Below are positions 49,068 to 58,099 of a stretch of 64,000 nucleotides of DNA, piece after piece. The notes beneath the pieces are model-generated. The model was not told where the DNA came from and searched no databases. It saw nothing but the letters and a program-made list of their open reading frames with translations. The stretch is from Leisingera sp. ANG1 (GTDB taxonomy: Bacteria; Pseudomonadota; Alphaproteobacteria; Rhodobacterales; Rhodobacteraceae). The DNA is taken from positions 1-64,000 of the forward strand of contig NZ_AFCF02000007.1 of assembly GCF_000203975.2 (NCBI RefSeq). Reading direction: 5' to 3'. Made by a program: the position numbers and the translations under genes. The first letter of the stretch is position 1, and each line of letters begins with the position of its first letter.

Positions 49068-50213
49068 ATGGCCATCATCTGGCGGACTTCAGCACTGGCG
49101 CAGCGCCACAAGGAAATCGGCGGCGAGCTGGAAGATTGGAACGGCATGGGAACCGCCTGGTTCTATGACCAGACACCTGAACGCGCCAAGGCCGACTATG
49201 AGGCGGTCCGCACCAAGGCGGGCCTCATGGACGTGTCCGGCCTCAAGAAAGTCCACGTCGTGGGCGAGCACGCCGCCCAGGTCATCGACCGGGTCACCAC
49301 CCGCAACGTCGAAAAGATCATGCCGGGCCGCTCTACTTATGCCTCGATCCTGAATGAACAGGGCAAGTTCGTGGATGACTGCATCATCTACCGCCTGTCA
49401 GTGAACAGCTGGATGGTGGTCCACGGCACCGGCACCGGAATGGAACAGCTCAGCAGCGTTGCCGCCGGCAAGAATTGCTCGGTTGTGTTCGACGACAACC
49501 TGCACGACATGTCGCTGCAAGGCCCCGTCGCCGTGGACTTCCTAGCCGAATATGTGCCCGGCATCCGCGATCTGGCCTATTTCGGCATCATCCAGACCAA
49601 GCTGTTCGGCTGCCCGGTGATGATCTCGCGTACCGGCTACACCGGCGAGCGCGGTTATGAAATCTTCTGCCAGGCCAAGGACGCGGTGCATCTCTGGGAC
49701 AGCATCCTGGACAAGGGCAAGGGGATGGGCATCGTTCCCGTGCAATTCTCCACCCTCGACCTGCTGCGCACCGAAAGCTACCTTCTGTTCTATCCGGGCG
49801 ACAACTCCGAGACCTACCCGTTCGACGATGAGCCCTGCGGCGATACGCTGTGGGAACTGGGCCTCGAGTTTACCGTCTCCCCGGGCAAGACCGGCTTCAT
49901 CGGCGCCGAGAACCATTATGCCGCCGAAGGCAAGGAACGCTTCAAGATCTATGGCGTCATGCTGGAGGGCAAGACCCCCGCGGACGAAGGCGCGGATCTC
50001 TTGCAGAACGGCGAGAAGGTCGGCGTGGTCACCTACGGCATGTACTCCGAGGTGAACAACCACAACGTGGGCATCGCCCGGATGCCGGTCGCCTGCGCCA
50101 AGCCGGGCACCAAGCTGACTGTCCGCAACGGCGACGGCACAGAGATTGCCGCCACCGCCGAAGAGATGCCCTTCTACGACAAGGACAAATCGATCCGCAC
50201 CGCAAAGGGCTGA
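49068..50213 (+). CDS. dmmD: GcvT-like THF-dependent protein of dimethylamine monooxygenase locus (DmmD)
   Basis: A 381-residue aminomethyltransferase (GcvT) fold protein, related to the C-terminal half of Tdm (compare [18 protein letters not shown] here with [18 protein letters not shown] in Tdm). It is the first gene of dmmDABC. DmmD is part of dimethylamine monooxygenase and probably captures the formaldehyde-level carbon on tetrahydrofolate. GGGAGACGCAAACA precedes the ATG at 49068. Expression is expected from the promoter/operator unit immediately upstream. Confidence 0.92.
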   Translation: MAIIWRTSALAQRHKEIGGELEDWNGMGTAWFYDQTPERAKADYEAVRTKAGLMDVSGLKKVHVVGEHAAQVIDRVTTRNVEKIMPGRSTYASILNEQGKFVDDCIIYRLSVNSWMVVHGTGTGMEQLSSVAAGKNCSVVFDDNLHDMSLQGPVAVDFLAEYVPGIRDLAYFGIIQTKLFGCPVMISRTGYTGERGYEIFCQAKDAVHLWDSILDKGKGMGIVPVQFSTLDLLRTESYLLFYPGDNSETYPFDDEPCGDTLWELGLEFTVSPGKTGFIGAENHYAAEGKERFKIYGVMLEGKTPADEGADLLQNGEKVGVVTYGMYSEVNNHNVGIARMPVACAKPGTKLTVRNGDGTEIAATAEEMPFYDKDKSIRTAKG

Positions 50214-50284
50214 TCCGGATCCCGGGCGTCCCCGTTCGGGGGCGCCCGCTTTCGTTCACCCGGACTGCAGGAAAAGCGACCCAC

Positions 50285-50896
50285 ATGTCTAAGACCGAAT
50301 TCCCCCCTTCCATCACCAGCCGCCCGGTTTACGGCGAGCTTGAGGCCCGCTCCGGCAGCGGCCACCTGATGATCGCCGACGCCGAAGGCGCCGAGGCGAT
50401 CCTGGATCTGGCCAATTCCGCAGACGCGGACTTCTGGGCCAAGGCCCATATCATCTACATCCCCAAGAAGACCGGCACCAAATACAGCAGCCAGCTGGAG
50501 GCACTGGGGGCCGGCAAATATTACGCAGGCCCGTCTTACGAAGCCGCACAGAGCCGCATCCGCCGCGCCTTGCAGGACTGCCACATGGGCACGCAGGTCT
50601 ACCTCTCAGGCACCGAAAGCCTGATGGGCCAGGCCATGGCCGAGGCCACAGCCGCTGGCATTCCGCACACCGCCATCCAGACTGAACACCGCGGCTCCAC
50701 CGCGCGGCGCATGCAATGCGTGCACTGCAAGGGCATCACCGAGGACGTCACCACCGACCCGTTCGAATGCAGTCACTGCGGCCTCAGCCTGTTCGTGCGC
50801 GATCACTATTCGCGCCGCCTCGCCGCCTTTCAGGGTGTGCGGGTGGATGCCGAGGATCCGGGCAACATCCCCGAGAAAGTGGAGCTGTTCAAATGA
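50285..50896 (+). CDS. dmmA: Dimethylamine monooxygenase subunit DmmA
   Basis: A 203-residue protein whose C-terminal region holds a two-CxxC metal-binding motif (CVHCKG, then FECSHCG ~15 residues later), probably zinc. The N-terminal two thirds resemble a mixed alpha/beta domain without a catalytic motif I recognise. Second gene of dmmDABC. The ATG at 50285 fits the conserved length; the frame is open much further upstream but only as a shadow of dmmD. It overlaps dmmB by 4 bp (ATGA). Confidence 0.88.
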   Translation: MSKTEFPPSITSRPVYGELEARSGSGHLMIADAEGAEAILDLANSADADFWAKAHIIYIPKKTGTKYSSQLEALGAGKYYAGPSYEAAQSRIRRALQDCHMGTQVYLSGTESLMGQAMAEATAAGIPHTAIQTEHRGSTARRMQCVHCKGITEDVTTDPFECSHCGLSLFVRDHYSRRLAAFQGVRVDAEDPGNIPEKVELFK

Positions 50897-51858
50897 GTGC
50901 TGGCACCGCAAAACTGAATGTCACCGTGGCCGAGGTCAAACCGATCAACGACCTGGTCACCCGTTTCAAATTCGTCCGCACCGGCGGCGGCGACCTGCCC
51001 ACCTTCTCGGGCGGCGCGCATACCGTGGTCGAGATGCAGGACGGCGATATCACCCGCCTGAACGCCTATTCGCTGATGTCCAACCCGGCCGACCGCGGCG
51101 CCTACACCATCTCGGTGCGGCGCGACGATCAGGGCCGCGGCGGCTCAAAATTTATGCACAGCAAGGTGAAAGAGGGTTTGGAGATGGTGATCTCCAACCC
51201 GGTGAACCTGTTCTCGCTGGATTTGCGCGCCAAAAAGCACCTGATGCTGGCCGGCGGCATCGGCATCACCCCTTTCATGGCCCAGATGCACCAGCTGTCG
51301 ATGATGGGCGGCAACTTCGAACTGCATTACTCGGTCCGCACCGCCTCGCTCGGCACCTACGCCAAGGAGCTGTCGGAGCGCTACCCAGGCAAGGTGCACA
51401 TCTACCACGACGACCAGAAAGAGGCGATCGACCTCAAGACCCTGCTCGCCAACCAGCCCTTGGGCACGCACGTCTATGTCTGCGGCCCCAAGGGCATGAT
51501 CAATTGGGTGCACTCCACCGCCGAGGACATGGGCTGGCCGCGCGAGGCCGTGCATTCCGAGGAATTCCTGGCGCCTGCCTCAGGCAAGCCCTTCGAGGTC
51601 AAATGCGCGGTCTCCAACAAGATCGTTCAGGTCGGCGAGCATCAATCGCTGCTGGAAGCATTGGAAGCGGCGGGCATCGACGCCCCCTACCTCTGCCGCG
51701 GCGGCGCCTGCGGCCAGTGCGAGACCAATGTCATCGGCTATGACGGCAAGTTCCTGCACTACGACCACTGGCTGACCGACGAGCAAAAGGCCGGCGGCAA
51801 GCACATCATGCCCTGCGTGTCGCGCTTTGAAGGCAAGACACTGGTTCTGGACCGCTGA
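50893..51858 (+). CDS. dmmB: Dimethylamine monooxygenase reductase subunit DmmB
   Basis: A 321-residue flavin reductase of the phthalate dioxygenase reductase type. The flavin-binding barrel is at ~1-105 (LNAYSLMSNP), the NAD-binding domain at ~110-225 (LAGGIGITPFMAQM; YVCGPKGMI), and a C-terminal plant-type [2Fe-2S] ferredoxin at ~235-321 with CRGGACGQC and a final Cys. It passes electrons from NAD(P)H to the heme subunit DmmC. The ATG at 50893 overlaps the dmmA stop, indicating coupling. Confidence 0.94.
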   Translation: MSAGTAKLNVTVAEVKPINDLVTRFKFVRTGGGDLPTFSGGAHTVVEMQDGDITRLNAYSLMSNPADRGAYTISVRRDDQGRGGSKFMHSKVKEGLEMVISNPVNLFSLDLRAKKHLMLAGGIGITPFMAQMHQLSMMGGNFELHYSVRTASLGTYAKELSERYPGKVHIYHDDQKEAIDLKTLLANQPLGTHVYVCGPKGMINWVHSTAEDMGWPREAVHSEEFLAPASGKPFEVKCAVSNKIVQVGEHQSLLEALEAAGIDAPYLCRGGACGQCETNVIGYDGKFLHYDHWLTDEQKAGGKHIMPCVSRFEGKTLVLDR

Positions 51859-51869
51859 GGAAGAGAAAG

Positions 51870-52916
51870 ATGACCATTCAATTCAACGACGAAACCTTCT
51901 ACGGCGATTTCACCTTCAAGAACTCGGACTGGGCAATCAAACGGTTCCCCTTCCCGTTCCACGAAGACAGCTACATGTATTCGGTGAACATGGAGCCGCA
52001 TAAATCCTACCGGCCCGGCTCGGTGTTCGAACGCACCTTCGACGTGGACGAGCACTATGTCTCGGAAATGAAGGACCGCGCCCGGGTTCTGGCAAACGAC
52101 CCGCTGCGCTGCCAGTCGCTGCCGCATATGACCCTCGCGGGCTGGGACTTGGTCGAACTGATTATGGAGGCCAAGGCGGCTGAATATCCGGACCTGTTCG
52201 AACTGCACAAGGACGGCAACCGCTGGCGCTGGGTGAACAAGCCGCTGGGCATCGACGACACCTTCACCTTCCTCGATGAAAGCACCCTGCCCTACGGGCC
52301 GATGGAATACATCACCCGCCAGACCCAGGGCGACTTTGCGGTGCTCGACCAGCGCGACGACAACCTGTGGATGGATGCCGGCATGGTCACCACCCAGGCC
52401 GACTGGTCGCTGGATTTCGATATCGGCATGAACTTCTTTGAATGGCACGCGCCGGTGCCGAAGGCGCATGAGATGGGCATCTTCGTGCGGGCGCTGAAGT
52501 TCCTGCTGAACATCCAGCAGGGCCAGCCCGCCCGCCGCCTGAACTGGACCATGACCGTCAACCCGTTGCTCGACACCAGCCCCGAGAACTACCACAAATG
52601 GGGCGTGATGAAGCAGGGGCTGACGATGGAGAACATCGGCGAGAAACAGCACCTGCGGGTCGAGCTGCAGACCTTCTTCCGCCTGCCGCGCTCCAACGCG
52701 CTGGTGTTCCCGATCCGCTGTTACCTGATCAGCTTCAATGATCTGGTAACAGTGCCGAAATGGGCGCGCCGCCTGCACCGGGTGATCCGCGACCTGCCGG
52801 AGGAGCTGGCAACCTACAAGGGCTTCATCGACAACCGCCCGCTGATGGTGGAATGGCTCTCGCAGTTTGATGACGGCACCCCAACCTCGGACGGCATCTG
52901 GCCCGACGACGACTGA
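51870..52916 (+). CDS. dmmC: Dimethylamine monooxygenase heme subunit DmmC (DUF3445)
   Basis: A 348-residue member of the heme-dependent oxidative N-demethylase family (DUF3445). It carries the family-typical RPGSVFERTFDVDEHYVSEM and a Cys in LRCQSLPHMT followed by conserved His/Asp-rich segments. It is the oxygen-activating subunit that converts dimethylamine to methylamine and formaldehyde. Last gene of dmmDABC, 11 bp after dmmB, with a terminator at 52972-53007. GAGGAAGAGAAAG precedes the ATG. Confidence 0.92.
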   Translation: MTIQFNDETFYGDFTFKNSDWAIKRFPFPFHEDSYMYSVNMEPHKSYRPGSVFERTFDVDEHYVSEMKDRARVLANDPLRCQSLPHMTLAGWDLVELIMEAKAAEYPDLFELHKDGNRWRWVNKPLGIDDTFTFLDESTLPYGPMEYITRQTQGDFAVLDQRDDNLWMDAGMVTTQADWSLDFDIGMNFFEWHAPVPKAHEMGIFVRALKFLLNIQQGQPARRLNWTMTVNPLLDTSPENYHKWGVMKQGLTMENIGEKQHLRVELQTFFRLPRSNALVFPIRCYLISFNDLVTVPKWARRLHRVIRDLPEELATYKGFIDNRPLMVEWLSQFDDGTPTSDGIWPDDD

Positions 52917-53231
52917 TCCCGAGCGGACTTGCGGGCCGTCCCTACCCCTGTCACTTAGGCCCGCTTCACTGACTGCCGCTGCCTCTGGCTCCGGCAGTTT
53001 CTTTTTACGTGCAGACGGGCGCGAAGCTCTCCCGCCCCCGCATCAGGCCGCAGGCTCCGCCTGCCGCCCGCGCGGCGTTGGGCCGGGCAGCGCGCCTTGC
53101 GCGCTGCGGGCGGCAACCGGCAAGGCAGCAGCAGAACGCAACCGCGCCACGCATCGCGCGGCGCCATGCCCAACGGTACAGGGGCATCTTCTGATGCCGC
53201 GGAACCGGCGGGAGACCCCCGCCGCCGCGCG
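52917..53231. other. Intergenic region with hairpins between dmmC and the XRE gene
   Basis: This 315-bp stretch between convergent genes holds the dmm terminator and then nested hairpins: GCCGCCCG/CGGGCGGC enclosing GCAGCGCGC/GCGCGCTGC (53087-53107). The style resembles an interspersed intergenic repeat, like the 4.1-4.3 kb region. No gene is supported. Confidence 0.5.
52972..53007 (+). terminator. Terminator of the dmmDABC operon
   Basis: ACTGCCG (52972-52978) pairs with CGGCAGT (52992-52998), followed by TTCTTTTT. Confidence 0.75.
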
Positions 53232-53888
53232 TCAGCTCGATTGCGGGTAGGAAATGATCGACAGGTAACGGGCCGGCAGCTTGACCAACTGCTCCGGCCC
53301 GTGCGGCGCATCCGCATCAAAGAACAGCGTGTCGCCCGGCTTCAGCGGGAACACCTTGTCGCCATGGCGGTAGTCGACCTCGCCTTCCAGCATATAGAGC
53401 ATCTCCACCCCGTCGTGCTGGAAGGTCGGGAACACATCCGACTCCTCGGTCAGAGTGATCATGTAAGGCTCCACCATCACACCGGATGCATTGGCACCCA
53501 GATGCCCCAGCAGCTGGTACTGATGCCCGGCCCGTGTGCCCGCGCGCTCGGTCTCCGCGCCTTCACCGGACTTGGTGTGCACCGCCTCGCGGCTTTCCTC
53601 AAACCGCCGGAAAAACGACGTGATCGGCACGCTTAGCGCATTGGCCAGAAGCTGCAAAGTGGTAAGCGACGGCGAGGTGTTGCCGTTCTCGATCTTCGAC
53701 AGCATCCCGATTGACAGCCCGGTCAGATTGGCCAGATCCGCCACTGTGATCCCTTGCTGCCGCCGGAACGACCGCACCTCGCGGCCAATCGCCACTTCCA
53801 GAACTTTTTCTGCACCATCACGGACCCGGTGCGGGTCTTGGGAAAGGTTATTTGCCACTGCGTCACTATCATCTTTGAGTTTAGCCAC
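53232..53888 (-). CDS. XRE family transcriptional regulator with cupin sensor domain
   Basis: About 218 residues: helix-turn-helix of the XRE/Cro type in the first third (FRRQQGITVADLANLTGLSIGMLSKIENG) and a C-terminal cupin barrel (GVEMLYMLEGEVDYRHGDK; GDTLFFDADAPHG). Members often sense small nitrogenous metabolites. The start is taken as GTG at 53888 because AAGGAAG lies just upstream; a TTG at 53921 has no ribosome site. It converges on dmmC, has its own promoter at 53979-54007 and is divergent from gntR. A regulator of the dmm/mgs genes is plausible but unproven. Confidence 0.85.
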   Translation of the reverse strand: MAKLKDDSDAVANNLSQDPHRVRDGAEKVLEVAIGREVRSFRRQQGITVADLANLTGLSIGMLSKIENGNTSPSLTTLQLLANALSVPITSFFRRFEESREAVHTKSGEGAETERAGTRAGHQYQLLGHLGANASGVMVEPYMITLTEESDVFPTFQHDGVEMLYMLEGEVDYRHGDKVFPLKPGDTLFFDADAPHGPEQLVKLPARYLSIISYPQSS

Positions 53889-54447
53889 TGTGTTATCTTC
53901 CTTATGGATGGCCTCTGACAAGCGCGCAGCAGCCGATATGTAAAAACTTTCCCAAACGCAAGGAATGCTGCGAAAATTATTTTACTGCCATTACTCATTT
54001 TTCCCAACCCCTTACCGCCACAGGAAAGAAATTTGTTGCCGCGGCGCTGCGCCCGCCTACCGAAGGGCGGCATCCGGCGTGACCTGAAAATCAGGCCGGC
54101 AGGGACACAGGGCCACCGCCGCCAGAAGACAGGCCCGGTTCGCGCTTGCGGCCTCCAGACCAAAAAGGCACCAATTTTGCGGCCCTCCAGACAGTGACTT
54201 CGCTCTGCGACCTAAAAATGGCAGAAAAACAGAGAGATAGCGCCGTCCGTCTAAACCTGTGAAAACACCACAACACAGAACCAATTCGCAGAGCTGTCCT
54301 TGCTGACTAGCAGCGGAACCGCTAATCTGAGACCCAATCACCGCTGTGAAAACACCTGCAACACCGCCACCCACACTGGCATAAGCAGCGAGCGCACAGC
54401 ACTCAGGAGCAGGGTTTCCCGCTCACACGGCCCGGAAAAGACAGACC
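53889..54447. other. Divergent control region between the XRE and GntR genes
   Basis: A 559-bp stretch without a supported gene. It holds the XRE promoter (53979-54007), a direct repeat CTGTGAAAACACC (54257-54269 and 54344-54356), and a small AGCGG-AA-CCGCT dyad at 54311-54322. No gntR promoter with good hexamers was found. Confidence 0.5.
53979..54007 (-). promoter_or_regulatory. Putative promoter of the XRE-cupin gene
   Basis: On the minus strand TTGGGA (54007-54002) and TAAAAT (53984-53979) are 17 bp apart, ~95 bp upstream of the GTG start. The spacer contains TGAGTAAT, which also overlaps the fhs -10 region (TGAGTAAT). Confidence 0.5.
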
Positions 54448-55176
54448 ATGAGCTCAGCGGAAGAAACCACTTCGCAAATTCTGACCACCCATTCCGTCGG
54501 CGCCACGGTGCAGGTGGTGATCGACACGCTGTTTGCCCGGATCAAATCCGGCACCTACCCGGTGGACACCCGGCTGCCCTCGGAACGCACACTGGCGTCC
54601 GAACTGGGCGTCGCCCGCAACACCGTGCGGGAGGCGCTGGATGTTCTGGCCACCCAGAACGTGATCCACCGCCGGGCCGGCTCCGGCAGCTTTGTGAAAT
54701 ACCGCTCCGACCCCAAGCCGGAAGCCACCTCCTATAGCTCGCTGGCCAACGAGGTTTCACCGCTCGACCATCTTGTGGTGCGCGGCATTCTGGAGCCGGA
54801 ACTGGTGCGGCTGGCAGTGATCAACATGACCCCGCGCCAGATCGAGGAGCTGGATCAGATCCTGTCCCGTGTCGAAGCCGTGCGCACTGACCCAGGTGAA
54901 TTCATCGATGCGGAGGAGGATCTCTACCGCAAAATCGCCGAGGGCACCGGCAACCCGCTGCTGCACTCCTGCTACGAGCTGACGATCGAGGCCTGCCGCC
55001 TGTCCTACCGCACTGCGCTGCGCCGCCGCCACCTGACGCCGCAGCGGATTCAGGACTACCAAAAGCGCTACAACACGCTGTTCAACGCCATCGCCTCGCG
55101 CGATGTGGAATCGGCGGTGGAATTCATCAAGCTGCACCTTATCGACGAGCAGAAGCTGCTGCTGCAGGAGGTCTGA
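54448..55176 (+). CDS. GntR family regulator (FadR/FCD subfamily)
   Basis: A 242-residue protein with an N-terminal winged helix (~20-85; YPVDTRLPSERTLASELGVARNTVREAL) and a C-terminal all-helical FCD ligand domain whose Asp/His residues usually bind a metal and a carboxylate effector. It lies between dmmDABC and tmm, both of which carry TTGGTCCGnACCAA-type operators. This makes it the prime candidate for their repressor (inference). It converges with the substrate-binding-protein gene (6-bp gap). Confidence 0.9.
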   Translation: MSSAEETTSQILTTHSVGATVQVVIDTLFARIKSGTYPVDTRLPSERTLASELGVARNTVREALDVLATQNVIHRRAGSGSFVKYRSDPKPEATSYSSLANEVSPLDHLVVRGILEPELVRLAVINMTPRQIEELDQILSRVEAVRTDPGEFIDAEEDLYRKIAEGTGNPLLHSCYELTIEACRLSYRTALRRRHLTPQRIQDYQKRYNTLFNAIASRDVESAVEFIKLHLIDEQKLLLQEV

Positions 55177-55182
55177 TCCCGC

Positions 55183-56484
55183 TCAGCCCTCCACCGCACG
55201 CGAGCTGACCTCGCTGCCCGGCGCATCGCTTTCCAGCCGCTGGTGCCATAGCTGCCCCAGCGCTTCCATCTCTGATTTCAGCAGACCTGAATGCTGCGCC
55301 AGCCAGGCGGGGATCGACTTGAAATCCGCAATCCGCGCCTTGCCGTCCTGGATCGTCACCACCGGCCAATCGCCCACCAAGGCATTGGAAATACCGAATA
55401 TTTCTTCACCCCACCATTCCGCGTGGCCAAAGGCGTGGGTGACATGGCCCAGCTGTTTCATTGCTGCCAGCACCGAGGGCGGCGCGACCGATCCCGCCTT
55501 CTCCACCGCGCTGTGCCAGATATCCAGGATCGCCACATATTCCCAGCTCACCGCAGACCAGCTGCCCGGGAAACGCCGGTTGTACTCCTCATAGAACACA
55601 TGCGGCCGGTTGAAGAAAAACGCCTTTTCCCGAAGCATCGGATCATCAAAATCCGGAAACTGGAACACCACCCCCTCCATGAAGTCCGGCGAGGTCCGCT
55701 CCACCAGCCGGTCATAACCGTCCATGGTGCAACTGATGATCTGCCCTTTGAAGCCTTTGGAATGGGCATATTCGGTCATTGCGTGCACCATCGGCGCATA
55801 AGACGAGCACCAGCACAGGATATCGGCGCCGCTTTCCAGCATCGGATCCACCACCGGCGCCGGATCACTGGAACCGGCATCATACTGCACCTCGTGCAGG
55901 ATCTCCTTGTCCGCCGCCTTGAACGCCGCCCGGTATACAGCTTGCGAAGGCAGCCCCAGAAGATCGAACTGGCTGCACAGGGCCACCGTTTTCAGCTCCG
56001 GCCGGTTTTCCGCCAGCCAGGACACCCCGGTCACATTCTGAATCGGGTGCGCCTCGCTTGGCGCAATCAAATAGGGCGTGTCCGGCGACAGGTCGCTGGG
56101 CAGCAGCGTGGACGTCAGCACCTTGTTGCGCATCAGGAAGTCGCGCACCGGCGCGAAGGTATCACCGCCCAGCATCAGCATCAGCTTCACGTTGTGCTGC
56201 TGAACCAGTTCAACCGCACCTTCCAGCGCGCGTTCAGGGTCGTAGCCGCAATCGTATGAGTGGATCCGGATCGGATAGCGGCGGCCGCCGATCAGCACCC
56301 CGCCGGCCTTGTTCAGCCCGTCCTCCCAGATCCGGCAGCCGTTCAATCCGGGCAGCCCCCAGCTCTCCACAGGACCCGAAAGCGGGCCAAGGAACCCGAT
56401 ATTCACTGATTCTGCCATCCCCACGGACAGCCGCGGCAACGCCGCGCGGGCGGTCAACTGGTGCACAAAACTGGTCGTCTTCAT
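55183..56484 (-). CDS. Substrate-binding protein family member without signal peptide (UrtA/AmiC-like)
   Basis: A 433-residue type I periplasmic-binding-protein fold (branched-chain amide/urea class), with VNIGFLGPLSGPVESWG at the N-terminus and the two-lobed pattern throughout. The start at 56484 has TAGGA upstream. The first 22 residues (MKTTSFVHQLTARAALPRL...) lack the hydrophobic core of a signal peptide, and an alternative ATG at 56418 would begin right at the fold. No ABC permease or ATPase genes lie nearby. It may therefore be a cytoplasmic ligand sensor of the AmiC type rather than a transporter component. Divergent from tmm, convergent with gntR. Confidence 0.78.
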   Translation of the reverse strand: MKTTSFVHQLTARAALPRLSVGMAESVNIGFLGPLSGPVESWGLPGLNGCRIWEDGLNKAGGVLIGGRRYPIRIHSYDCGYDPERALEGAVELVQQHNVKLMLMLGGDTFAPVRDFLMRNKVLTSTLLPSDLSPDTPYLIAPSEAHPIQNVTGVSWLAENRPELKTVALCSQFDLLGLPSQAVYRAAFKAADKEILHEVQYDAGSSDPAPVVDPMLESGADILCWCSSYAPMVHAMTEYAHSKGFKGQIISCTMDGYDRLVERTSPDFMEGVVFQFPDFDDPMLREKAFFFNRPHVFYEEYNRRFPGSWSAVSWEYVAILDIWHSAVEKAGSVAPPSVLAAMKQLGHVTHAFGHAEWWGEEIFGISNALVGDWPVVTIQDGKARIADFKSIPAWLAQHSGLLKSEMEALGQLWHQRLESDAPGSEVSSRAVEG

Positions 56485-56559
56485 ATTTGAAATCCTACCA
56501 AGAAAACAACGCGTTTCCAGTCCAATTGCCCCCAAAAACATTCCGCATGTGAAAAAATG

Positions 56560-56589
56560 TTGACTTATTGGTGCAAGTTTGGACCTAAT
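56560..56589 (+). promoter_or_regulatory. tmm promoter
   Basis: TTGACT (56560-56565) and CCTAAT (56584-56589) with an 18-bp spacer (17 if read ACCTAA). Layout matches the dmmD promoter, including CTAA followed 1 nt later by the first operator. Confidence 0.6.
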
Positions 56590-56634
56590 TGGACCAGACC
56601 AAATGAGCCAAATTAAGATATTGGTCCGAACCAA
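56590..56634 (+). promoter_or_regulatory. Double operator at tmm (GntR-type candidate)
   Basis: Site 1 TGGACCAGACCAAA (56590-56603) and site 2 TTGGTCCGAACCAA (56621-56634), start to start 31 bp. Each differs from the dmmD sites by one base. An extra TTTGGACCTAATT arm lies just upstream. Even the spacer is alike (CCAAATTAAGA versus CCAAATCAAGA). Confidence 0.65.
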
Positions 56635-56646
56635 CGGGAGAACCAG

Positions 56647-57993
56647 ATGACCAAGAAACGTATTGCCATCATCGGCGCCGGCCCTTCAGGCCTGGCCCAG
56701 CTGCGCGCCTTCCAGTCCGCGGCCAACAAGGGCGAGGAGATCCCGGAAATCGTCTGTTTTGAAAAGCAGGACGACTGGGGCGGCCTGTGGAACTACACTT
56801 GGCGTACCGGCCTGGACGAAAACGGCGAGCCGGTGCACTGCTCTATGTACCGCTACCTGTGGTCCAACGGGCCCAAGGAAGGCCTGGAGTTTGCCGACTA
56901 TTCATTCGAAGAGCATTTCGGCAAACAGATCGCCTCCTACCCGCCGCGCGCCGTGCTGTTCGACTACATCGAAGGCCGGGTGAAAAAGGCGGATGTGCGC
57001 AAGTGGATCCGCTTCAACTCCCCGATCCGCTGGGTCGAATACAACGAGGACAAGGGCAATTTCACCGTCACCGTGCATGACCACGCCAAGGACAGCACCT
57101 ACAAGGAAGACTTCGATCACGTGATCTGCGCCTCGGGCCACTTCTCAACCCCGAATGTGCCGTTCTACCCTGGTTTCGACACCTTCAACGGCCGCGTCCT
57201 GCACGCCCACGACTTCCGTGATGCCCGCGAATTTGCAGGCAAGGACATCCTGCTTTTGGGCTCTTCCTATTCTGCCGAAGACATCGGCTCCCAGTGCTGG
57301 AAATACGGCGCCAAGTCGATCACCACCTCCTACCGCTCAGCACCGATGGGCTTCAAATGGCCGGACAACTGGGACGAGGTTCCGGCGCTGGAATCGGTGT
57401 CCGGCAACACTGCCACCTTCGTTGACGGCACCCAGAAGGAAGTCGATGCGATCATCCTCTGCACCGGCTACAAGCACTTCTTCAACTTCCTGCCGGACGA
57501 CCTGCGCCTGAAAACCGCCAATCGCCTGGCCACCGCCGACCTCTACAAAGGCGTGGTCTTTGCCCATAACCCCAAGATGTTCTATCTGGGCATGCAGGAT
57601 CAGTGGTTCACCTTCAACATGTTCGACGCCCAGGCCTGGTGGGTCCGCGACGCGATCATGGGCAAGATCCAGATTCCGGCGGACAAGGAAACCCTTCTGG
57701 CCGACGTCAAGGAGCGCGAAGAGCGCGAGGAAGCCTCAGACGACGTCAAATACGCGATCAAGTACCAGGGCGACTACGTGCTGGAACTGATCGAGGAGAC
57801 CGACTACCCGACCTTCGACGTGGCGGGCGCCTGCCAGGCCTTCTATGAGTGGAAAGGCCACAAGGCCCAGGACATCATGGCCTTCCGCAACAACTCCTAC
57901 AAATCAGTGATCACCGGCACCATGGCACCCGTGCACCACACCCCGTGGAAGGACGCCCTGGACGACTCGCTGGAAGCATATCTGCAGAACTAG
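56647..57993 (+). CDS. tmm: Trimethylamine monooxygenase (flavin-containing)
   Basis: A 448-residue flavin-containing monooxygenase that oxidises trimethylamine to TMAO with NADPH and O2. The FAD motif [12 protein letters not shown] is at the N-terminus, the FMO signature region [11 protein letters not shown] at ~190, and the NADPH motif [12 protein letters not shown] at ~205. Length and the [11 protein letters not shown] and W-rich motifs match bacterial Tmm. CGGGAGAACC precedes the ATG. Carries the double operator shared with dmmD. Product is the substrate of Tdm at 35.7 kb. Confidence 0.95.
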   Translation: MTKKRIAIIGAGPSGLAQLRAFQSAANKGEEIPEIVCFEKQDDWGGLWNYTWRTGLDENGEPVHCSMYRYLWSNGPKEGLEFADYSFEEHFGKQIASYPPRAVLFDYIEGRVKKADVRKWIRFNSPIRWVEYNEDKGNFTVTVHDHAKDSTYKEDFDHVICASGHFSTPNVPFYPGFDTFNGRVLHAHDFRDAREFAGKDILLLGSSYSAEDIGSQCWKYGAKSITTSYRSAPMGFKWPDNWDEVPALESVSGNTATFVDGTQKEVDAIILCTGYKHFFNFLPDDLRLKTANRLATADLYKGVVFAHNPKMFYLGMQDQWFTFNMFDAQAWWVRDAIMGKIQIPADKETLLADVKEREEREEASDDVKYAIKYQGDYVLELIEETDYPTFDVAGACQAFYEWKGHKAQDIMAFRNNSYKSVITGTMAPVHHTPWKDALDDSLEAYLQN

Positions 57994-58014
57994 GGACTCG
58001 TCCCCGGCAGATAC

Positions 58015-58050
58015 GCCTGCGCCGTTTTCCCCTTCCTGTACGGCGCAGGC
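58015..58050 (+). terminator. Hairpin downstream of tmm
   Basis: GCCTGCGCCGT (58015-58025) pairs perfectly with ACGGCGCAGGC (58040-58050). No T-tract follows, so it may be a processing or Rho-dependent end rather than a classical terminator. Confidence 0.45.
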
Positions 58051-58099
58051 ATCCCTTCGCCGCTGTGCGAATCTCTCTTCGCAAGCTATTATTCACCTC

